Assembly: GCA_015501075.1 (NCBI GenBank)
Contig: JADNYJ010000059.1
Coordinates: 152,240-216,239 of the forward strand
Direction: 5' to 3'
From: Gymnopilus junonius
Lineage: Eukaryota > Basidiomycota > Agaricomycetes > Agaricales > Galerinaceae
DNA: 64,000 nucleotides
Shown here: positions 56,076-64,000 of the stretch, piece by piece
How the letters are laid out: each line of letters starts with the position of its first letter
How positions within the stretch are numbered: the first letter of the stretch is position 1
Made by a program: the position numbers and the translations under genes
Notes under the pieces: model-generated
The model's database searches: none
What the model was told of the DNA's origin: nothing
Seen by the model: only the letters and a program-made list of their open reading frames with translations

Positions 56076-57401
56076 TTATATTGGGGTACCGTATGACTCG
56101 CTTGAGGAGAGCTCGATAACTTGGCTTGGGGTGCCTTCGATATGGGTCAAATTTGGTTTCGGTATGTCATCCTTTCCACTGTTGGAAGGCTTCATCTGAC
56201 TCGTCTTGCTGTGCATATTTGGACCACTGGGTTTCGAACCCTGACCACTTAATTTTCGTCTCGTTTCCTGACTCTTTTTTGATGCCGTAGCTGCAAGAGT
56301 TTGGAATAATTCCAGCTCATCTGCCTCGCATTGAGAGATGAATGTCTCCTCCGAATCTGAGTCACCGAGCTCTTCAATGCTCGCTGACGCTATTTCACAT
56401 ACCTCAACAATATTTGTAGACACTGTAGCCATTGGGGTTCGCCATCCTCCAATTATCGATTCGTTCCTTGATGTTTTCCCATTTGCAAGCCTTGGCAAGA
56501 CTTTTGACCCATCAGCAACCACAATTTGGTTGTTCTGATCATGCCGGCACCATCCTGTTCGACATATATTCCACGAGCTTCTGGCACTGCGGATATAGTG
56601 ATCTAGGTCTGAACAGAATGCACACCCTGGATTTTGGGGGGTTGCCTGTAACCTGAGGAATTATTTCCAGGTGCAAGTTTCAACTTTTTCATGATAGTCA
56701 TGGTGAGAGCATCCCATTTAGGGTCGTCATCATTGGAATTTAGGCCTGAAGCATCGTAAATTTCCTGTTTAACTGTTGTTTTTGCTTTGGCTGTTTCAGC
56801 AACCAGTGCCGCAGAAGGTTGGTGAGGTGCGATCATTATTGCTGCTTTGTAAATTTCACCTAACTCCCAAGGATCATCTGGGTGGTGGTGGGTTTTTTAA
56901 TTCGCAGCTGATCGTACTTGATGCCTAAACTCGATGTGGAGACCCTGCATAAATAAATTGGAAATTTCCCTGTCTGATAGCGAGATTTCGCTTTTAGGAA
57001 GGTTGACATCCTGAGAAAGGTGTGATAATATTCTCGAATTGGTTTTGGTTTTTAATCGTCACTGCTGCATTGTCTTCTACGAATAGTTGTAGATCTGTGA
57101 TGGAATATTTCCGATCTCCGTCTGCGCCAGGGTAGAGTTTGGCGATTTCATCCTTAAAGGTCTTCCATACATTTCCATTTGCTGATGGCTGTTGTTCCCA
57201 GAGTTCAGCATCATCAGGTTCGGCATACATGATTGCCCATTCTATAATTTCTTCATCTGTGAGAGAGGCTGCTTGGCCTAGTTTGTAAACTTGGTTGAGA
57301 AACTGCATCAAAGAATTTGCTTGTCCATCAAACTTGGGTGCCGAGGCATGACCACACGCTGGCATCGTCATCTTGGTTCGATTTTGTGTTGTGATTGGCA
57401 T
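56076..57401 (-). pseudogene. Gag of element 2 (frameshifted)
   Basis: From 57401: ASAPKFDGQANSLMQFLNQV matches element 1 SAPKFDGKAISLAGYLDEV. Open to 56994, then frame changes. A zinc-knuckle start CAFCSDLDHY is near 56600, but its last Cys is not in frame. The hydrophilic C-terminal part is at 56522-56076. Confidence 0.8.
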
Positions 57402-57770
57402 AATTAGAGTTGTGAGTGCTGGTAATCATGTTCGTTGGCAATGGCGTGGTCGAAATTTATATATCTGGCCAGTCTTGACCAGTCTACAGACAAAACGTGG
57501 AGGTGTAGGTGACTCTCCGTCAGGTGATGGTGTTAATAAGGGATCCGTGGGTGTCCATGACAATGGATCGGTCCTCCGGCATGTAAAAGGAATCCGTGGT
57601 GTAGTTGACAGTAATGTAGAGGCCAGAAAAAACCTAAACAGGTCTGCACCTAAAGAATAGACAGGAGCTAGTGTGGCTGCCCTTGATTAGATAAAAAAAA
57701 AGGAAATCAAGACGGGTAGGGCCTATTTTGTTTTTAAGTTTCTGCTTGAAACAAATAAAAACCTAGAACC

Positions 57771-57788
57771 CCCTCGCGGTGGGCTCCA
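57771..57788 (-). other. Primer binding site, element 2
   Basis: On the minus strand TGGAGCCCACCGCGAGGG begins two bases after the 5' LTR. It differs from the element 1 site at one base, itself a CpG position. Confidence 0.75.
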
Positions 57789-57790
57789 GA

Positions 57791-58421
57791 TGAAATGATC
57801 CATTTGGTACAGATTGGGAAAGGGGTTTGAGGGGATCTGAGGTTGTAGAGCTACGAGGACTCCGTCACTGTTTCTAGGAATTTGTTCAAGTAGAACGAAA
57901 TGGGTTGAGTTATGTAATGATGATAAGATTATCTGTAATAAAATGAGACTGAACGTTTACAGTTTCGAGCGTGTGAGTGGAAATCAGGGGGTGATATTCA
58001 CTAGAGAATTTTTCTGGCTACTACATTCCTCTTTTTTATACTTGTCTAGCTAGAAATATTCTACCGAAATTTTTATCTAGTGACGAAAATTTTAGCTGCT
58101 GAGTAGTTGGTGATTAGCAAATAAACTGAGTGGTGATCAAATAAAGGGGCTGAATATGAGATTCTCGTCATGAAGGGGAGGTAAAGTAAAAGAAAGGGGC
58201 ACCATATTTGTACCAATTAGGAAGGATCGGCGGCGTTGAGTCGTTGCTGATGCCAGCGGATAATTAAATCGTCGAAAATAGAATGGATGTATAGTTTGTA
58301 CCTCGATGTTGTCCATTTATCGTGCTTGTGTTGGCGCGCGTCTTTTCAGGCAGAACCTGGAACAACTGTCGGATCATGCGTATACCGATTTTCCATGCGT
58401 AGTCAGAGCGCACACTCCACA
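57791..58421 (-). repeat. 5' LTR of element 2
   Basis: 631 bp, TGAAATGATCC to CTCCACA on the plus strand. Many differences from 50118-50755 are C/T or G/A at CpG sites. Confidence 0.9.
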
Positions 58422-60497
58422 ATAACTTGACAATCGCCTCATGACCTTTTGTCGAAGCTATCATGAGGGGAGTATGATCCTCGAGGTCAACTGCATTAAC
58501 ATCAATATCTTCGTAAGTGAGCAGTAGTCGAACAACTTCTTCATGGCCATCAAAGCAAGCTGAGGTGAGCACTCTGTATTGATGTGAATACCAACAAGTA
58601 TAACGCGAAATAGTTGCATTAATGTCAACTTTTTGGTGAGAGAGGACTAGTTTGATGAGCTCAGGATCATTCTTCCTGGAAGCATAACAAAGAACGTCGG
58701 CAGCGTAAAAGGTGAGATCGAGGTCTTTTCGAGCAAGAAGCATCAGGAAAATTTCCTCATGTTGGCAGCTCCAAGCTATGCCGAAGGCAGTTCATCCTCC
58801 AGTGTCAGTTGCATTGATGTCGACTTCTTTGTATTGAAGAAGTAATTCAATGACTGCTGGATGATTATATGTGGAAGCATTAATAAGAGCTCAACCACTG
58901 TGTCTTGAGAGATCAAAGTCTTTCTGAGCAAGAAACAGTCAAACAATTTCTGGGTGCCCATACTTGCAAGCTATGCTAAGGGCAGTTTCACCATTGCTGT
59001 AAATTGCATTGATTTCAATTTCTTCGTGAGCGAGGAATAATTTGACAATGTCACCGAAGCCATTCGTGCAAGCAATAAGGAAAGAATTAATGCCTTGCAG
59101 GTGCACGCCAAAAGAGAAACCTTTATGAGAAAGGATCAAGCAAACAATCACTTGGTGGCCATTATGAGAGGCTTCACTGAGGGCGGTAATTCCATTAGAG
59201 TACATAGCATTGACATCAGTTTGTTCAAGCGAGAGAAGAGATTGAATGACAGTTTCATGTCCACGCAAAACAGCCACGATAAGTGCTGTCGACCCAGGGA
59301 TGTACGTCCATCATGAAGGTCCTCCACCAATGAAAGAACATCGAGAACCCATAATACGCCGCTACGTGACATGGCAATAAGTGCTCGACTTCAAATGTTC
59401 TAAGCAAAGGTATTGCTGGTGGCGGTATATGTATGAGTGGATATCTGGGAGTGCTCAAGATCAACTTGGGTACGCAATCGGGAAGGCCATTTTCTCCATA
59501 ACATGAGTGAGCATGGTGGCCCCAAAAATTGTATGCATATTCAGTGAATGGCTCCTTGGCCAAAAGTGCTTCAAAAGTGCTCCGATCTTCAACTTTAAAT
59601 TCCTGAAAACCAACTGCGAAGAGATAGTCAATGCAGGATGTAGTGATAAGAGTGTGTGGTGTTGAAAGTGGGAAGGAGAGCGGTATTGAGAGAGGTTTTA
59701 GTGCGATATCTCTGAAGAAATTGTGCACAGTGTAGTCTGGATTGCATCAGAACGATTATAAGTAATGGAACATGTAAGAGTGTTACGAGCGAGGCGAACC
59801 ATTTGGCTTTTTTCATCAATAATGACGAGTCCGCAGCAGAAGTCAGCAACCATTCCAATCGGTGTGATATAGTCATTGATACTGTTAATAGTGCAACTGG
59901 ACCCGAGCTGGACTGCCAGCGCATGCTCCAACTCTTTGGTAGACAATGAACGAACAGTGTGTGTCAACCAAACAAGAGCACTTTTCGCAAGGGAAGCATC
60001 TGCCTTGTTCTGTGTCTCAATTTGTTCTAAAGTAGCCATATACATCTTATCCAGGTCAGACAGAAGAGACGCAGCTACCTTTAAAATTGCATTCTTGTTG
60101 TTACACTTAGACAACGCATTGACGTGCAATGAGACTGCCAAGAACCTTGATACAATCAGTAATTATTGATGTTTTTGATAATCCATATACGTACATGCCG
60201 TTCGAGTGTTTCATCAGACTATCAACGATTTGGTCCTGGAAGTGTTCATCACCTGTATGATGCGAAGCAGGCGAGGATCCTGAAGTTGATTGGAGAAAGC
60301 CAGTCAGCAACCTCCCTCAGTCCTAATTAGATGTTGATAAACTGAGTGATAACGGTATTGAAGTCAATAGACAGATGACGGGCGAACTCACTGTCGATGG
60401 GATCCTTTTCAGGGGTGTTGTATACCATATCTCCTCCAACGAAATGGAAATTTCCACCACTAACTACAACATCGCTTGCTCCAGAAAAAGCATACAT
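58422..60497 (-). pseudogene. NLR-like NACHT/ankyrin gene, core missing, cut by element 2
   Basis: Start ATG 60497: AFSGASDVVVSGGNFHFVGG is the N-terminal motif common in mushroom NLR-like proteins. After an intron-like stretch (GTGAGT, 60391) the sequence goes straight to the region after NACHT (DQIVDSLMKHSNGM, about 60190-60235). An intron (GTACGT...CAAG) follows, then LLSDLDKMYMATLEQI and ALVWLTHTVRSLSTKELEHALA (about 59900-59970). No Walker A or B is visible, so the NTPase core is deleted. Ankyrin repeats fill 59277-58422 (for example GHEEVVRLLLTYEDIDVNA) in one frame with three TGA stops (58939, 58891, 58792), each CGA-like. A frame change sits near 59720. The right LTR of element 2 starts within an ankyrin repeat (IVKLL). 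Confidence 0.8.
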
Positions 60498-63452
60498 CGA
60501 CATAGTCGTCCTCTCACCGGCGTGAAATCTTTGACATTATTAATGGATGGCATCAAGGACGATGGAAAGCCTGCACCGTACAAGGACTCTGTGCTCCAGA
60601 ATTTCCCACTGTGTATAGCTGCAGAGATCTAGTAACGAATTGAGGGCAATTGATTAGTGAAAGAGTTGGAGCCTGGAGGGCCTGAATCCTGATGTGTATT
60701 TGATGCTGAGGGTTACGGGTTACATGAACAGAAATCCCACACTGACACACCTTGGAAATCTTATAATCACAGTTAGTCTCACGAGTGTCGACAATCCCTG
60801 CGACCGTTCCTTGTTTCCGCATGATTGATTTCTGGATATTTTGATAGCACCGTTATTTTTTTATTTCTTAAAGGACACTACTAGCAAAATACGGAAGGAT
60901 AAACTCCAGCTTGAAAGTTGGAGCTAAAGGATGGCGACGGCGCATACTACGCATTGGTTGGTACCTTGTTGAAAGAGCCTTCTCCCGCGCCTTACATCGT
61001 CCACGTCAGGGGAGCAACCACCACATGCCATCCCTCCCTTGGGACGAATATGTGCCTTTCGCGACACTGTCATTAACCACCACTCACAATCGGCCACTCC
61101 TCATCCATTATTATCCTCATCCCGATTCCCAGGGTGAAAAAAAACTTGATCTAAGTAGTCTCATTCTTCTCGAGAGCTTCCTCTCCTCCATACACGCCTC
61201 CAAACAATTCCTAGAAAGAGCAGAGCACGAGTGGACCAGTGATACTGAGGTGTAGAGACATGGGTACGCTGGCGAGCCGCGGAAGGCTGCTTCAGGGTTG
61301 CTCCACCTCCGCCAACGATCCAGCTCATCCTTCAAGCTTCATGATCAACCCATCCTCTAACCCCTCCTTTTCTTCACCTGCCCGAGCTTAAGACTACCTA
61401 TGCGTCATAGCAAAGTCCAAAATCGGCCCTCCACGCACGCTGCTTGCTGCCTGTTAACTGTGAATTGCAATTGAAGCTGTCGTAGTGAAGCAGACAAAGA
61501 ATGATGGAGGCCAAGGTTGGTGGAGTATCGCCCTTGGTTGAGCGGAAATCTGTACCGCCATGACTAAGATCGAGAAGGTGTGGTCAATTGCATCGGGTGA
61601 ATAGAGTACGGCAGTGAAGGTTTGGGGTTGAAACCGAGTCGCGTAAGACAAGAAAGGCGTAGACATGGAGGTAGAAGAGAGGGAGAAGAGAGAAAAGTGG
61701 AAGCATCAATGTGAGTTGCAGCTCAACCGATATACTGAGCTCCCTGGGATATGAATGTAAGCAATGATGCTCCTCGTAATTTGACGTGGCAACGACCTAT
61801 TAACGCTAGTTCACGGCCTCGCTTCCAATTCTCCGCTTCATACACATTCAGGAAAGAAGTTGGGGCACAGCAGATCCTACAACGATCCCGAATTCGAAAC
61901 GCTGCGCACGAAGTATGCATACGGCAATGGAGCCAAATGCTTGGACACCGCGGACGTGGACGAATCTTCTATACACTCCTCATTCTGTAGGCGACGACCC
62001 TCGGTACCGATCAGCTCCACCCTACCCATTCATAGCCTAAGCCTCCATAGAAAACACGCCCATAGGTGAATGAAGGGTTGGGCAGACATGTGGCTGTGCT
62101 GACGATCAGAGGGTGCGGGTTGTCATCCAACTGCGCTCGGTTTGTGTCCCAGCCGCATCCGCACGCGCCAACGATTTCACCCCGTGTTATGTAATGCTCG
62201 AAACTACGATATTGCCGAAGGTGAGGGCAGCGAGGATGAGCACAGTGGGGATGGTGTATTTCATCGCGTCACGTCGTATTCTGATGTCGACGAGGGGGAA
62301 TCGTCAGTCCATCATTGCCTTTCGAGAATCTTAATAAATACTTACCTTTCTTTGAAGGAGTTGGGTACTCTGCAGTTGCAACAACGAGTTATCGATCATT
62401 TTATGCCGAAGGCTCTATGAACCCGAGAATCCACATTGGTCTGCTGATCCATCTCAGAGGTACGTATATCACTGCTGGCACTGAGTAGTGTTTCTTGAGT
62501 AAACAGTACCTGGGAAACATGTCATATGACTTTTTTTCCCCTGTTTTTCTTGAGAAACACTGGTCGGCCATACCAATTAGGCAAGGCCGAATGCTGGTTT
62601 CTGGAGAAACATCTAAAAAAATCAGGTGACGTGTTTCTTTCATGCTGTTTCCCAAAGAAACAGAGGTTGGTGCCAGCAGTGTATGTGCCTCCTGGTCACT
62701 AGTCATCCCCTTATTCTAACCCATCCGTTTACCCTACGACTAAGACTATTTCGGATCTGTGGAGGGCGGCACCATCTTCAGTCGTTCAGAGCTCTTTGGA
62801 TCGGACTTTGGATGCAAACGTACTTGCCAGGGCAAATGTGTGGACGACAAATATTCCGAGCTCGATGAGTACCGCCAGAAGTTGTGAGCCGACCTTCCGG
62901 TATGTTTCGACCTGCCACTTTGGGCGAAACTGCAGGCACTGAAGGACGATTAATTAGTATAATCGAGGACGTTATGATTGTCAGTACCTGCGCTTGAATA
63001 CATGAAATAACTTATCACGAGGAACATGTTATGCTCCGTCAAGGTTTAGTCTAATATTCATCGTTGACGCCAAGACTTTTCGTGTCAGCGCATGGAGACA
63101 TGGGGGGTGGGCTGATGGCTATCACTTCGCACGTTGAGGGCCACCCCCGTCAGCAAACAACTCTTCGCTCCAGACCTTCAACCCCAACGTCGTCGAGCTG
63201 CAGAGTTTCATCGTGCGGCCCCCTTCTCGAACGGACTGGAAACTATTTATCTCGGGCGCTCACGCAGCCTAGTTCTTGGCGTGCCTATCGATTTGCGGGC
63301 TTCATCGTTTGGTCTCTTGACGACTCTACGACCCGCATTTACCGACATTTTCGCCGTTTACTCAGACTCAGCAAGTCCCTAGTTGCTGTGAGTTCAACCC
63401 ATATCTGTCTAGATATACTACTTCACTGACCTGACAGCAGTTTGGAGAAAGG
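60498..63452. other. No firm gene; coding-like debris before the last gene
   Basis: A plus-strand ORF at 60911-61255 has no recognised motif. The stretch about 62740-62890 reads SVEGGTIFSRSELFGSDFGC and CKRTCQGKCVDDKYSELDEY before a stop, and about 63175-63285 reads NPNVVELQSFIVRPPSRTDW. These look like decayed exons of a secreted protein, perhaps upstream exons of the gene at 63453. An inverted-repeat-like pair (GTGTTTCTTGAGTAAACAG near 62490 and CTGTTTCCCAAAGAAACAG near 62643) may mark a small foldback. Confidence 0.35.
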
Positions 63453-63965
63453 ATGTCCAACGTCACCTGCTATGGCTTCAAATGCACCACCATCAGCACC
63501 TGGGAGCCCACCCTACGCACCTGCTGTCAGTCGCCTACCAACAGCACTTCCAGCAGCACCACGGGCGGACGATCCGTCAATGAATTCGGAGAATTCTTCT
63601 GCGCAGGCAACGCCCTCGGACCCACCGTGACCTGCTTCAATCAAACGTTCCAAGCGCAAAAATCGCAGTTCGACGTGTACACCCTCGATTGCTTTGACGA
63701 TGTTGGGGATTTGGTGGACGCGGGGGCGGTGAGCACGAGCAATAGCACGGCGTTTGCGTGTTCGAAGAATTTTTTGTCGAATTGTTATGATACGAATGGG
63801 AATAAGACGGAAGATCCGAGAAGTGGGTCAGGTTGCGGGAACGGGAGTGGGAGCTCAGGGTCTGGTTCTGGCTCGTCGTCGGGTGTGATACCGATTCTGT
63901 TTAATCCGAAGTGGCCTGTGTTGATAGTTGCGACTTTGCTGCTATCGAGTTTCGTGGTCGGATGA
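63453..63965 (+). CDS. GPI-anchored Cys-rich surface protein (C-terminal exon)
   Basis: 170 residues in frame from ATG 63453. A CAG acceptor (63440) just upstream and the lack of a signal peptide suggest the true start lies in an earlier exon. It has many Cys (CYGFKC, TCCQSP, FFCAG, VTCFNQT, CSKNFLSNC, GCGNG), a Ser/Gly-rich linker and a C-terminal hydrophobic helix (PVLIVATLLLSSFVVG) ending the protein. This is the layout of a GPI-anchor signal after a Ser/Gly stretch. It probably sits at the cell surface or wall. No enzyme motif seen. Confidence 0.6.
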   Translation: MSNVTCYGFKCTTISTWEPTLRTCCQSPTNSTSSSTTGGRSVNEFGEFFCAGNALGPTVTCFNQTFQAQKSQFDVYTLDCFDDVGDLVDAGAVSTSNSTAFACSKNFLSNCYDTNGNKTEDPRSGSGCGNGSGSSGSGSGSSSGVIPILFNPKWPVLIVATLLLSSFVVG

Positions 63966-64000
63966 GGAACAGGGAGCGGGTAACGTACTCATACAAGCAT

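Larger units (their letters stand above)
50118..58421 (-). mobile_element. Ty3/Gypsy LTR retrotransposon, element 2 (8304 bp)
   Basis: Minus-strand element with LTRs 50118-50755 (3') and 57791-58421 (5'). Order on its strand is PBS, gag, protease, RT-RNase H, integrase, antisense ORF, PPT. It is a diverged relative of element 1, with the same PBS, PPT and protein order. The LTRs differ at more than 25 positions and several indels, so it is older. Flanks AGGCC (left) and ATAAC (right) do not match, so no target duplication is visible. The right LTR abuts NLR-like ankyrin sequence. Confidence 0.92.

Overview
The window looks like a piece of a basidiomycete (Agaricomycetes, mushroom-type) nuclear genome. 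The evidence is short introns of about 50-70 bp with GT-AG ends, FOL3 and MRH4-type genes, a MULE with a SWIM finger, NLR-like NACHT/ankyrin debris, an F-box gene and a 7-TM gene of the kind that is common in mushrooms. No bacterial-style operons, rRNA genes or CRISPR arrays were seen.

Layout. 1-3105: 5' part of a mitochondrial DEAD-box helicase (MRH4-like, minus strand), with a conserved promoter block upstream. 3608-11838: an 8.2-kb Ty3/Gypsy LTR retrotransposon with a 4-bp target duplication and LTRs that differ at six sites, all CpG transitions. 11839-15140: a cyclophilin remnant, a small membrane protein gene and MRH4 debris. 15141-18901: a dead MULE with 19-bp terminal inverted repeats, itself hit by a 233-bp MITE. 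19242-20978: an unrecognised spliced gene. 21690-29945: at least three tandem, decayed copies of one unit, made of a gene with a 69-bp minisatellite (here called R, plus strand) facing a copy of the MRH4 promoter and 5' end (minus strand) that never includes the helicase core. 30290-33544: gene debris, a small gene with a paralogue at 41 kb, and a 92-bp foldback element. 33545-38577: a large FUSC/ArAE-type transporter gene. 38952-40371: F-box gene. 40959-41500: the paralogue. 42337-43005: a PD-(D/E)XK-like protein. 43716-45170: FOL3. 47172-49360: 7-TM protein. 50118-58421: a second, older Gypsy element on the minus strand, abutting a broken NLR-like gene (58422-60497). 63453-63965: end of a GPI-anchored surface protein gene.

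Two themes link the parts. First, both Gypsy elements carry an unrelated antisense ORF between integrase and the 3' LTR, starting 64 and 74 nt from the LTR edge; the one in the younger element has a clean 55-bp intron. Second, most in-frame stops in both elements, the stop in one antisense ORF and three stops in the NLR-like ankyrin region are TGA where CGA is expected. With the LTR differences this points to CpG methylation and deamination acting on this repeat-rich region. Separately, three conserved host genes each seem to lack one G in a G run, which may be assembly error rather than decay.
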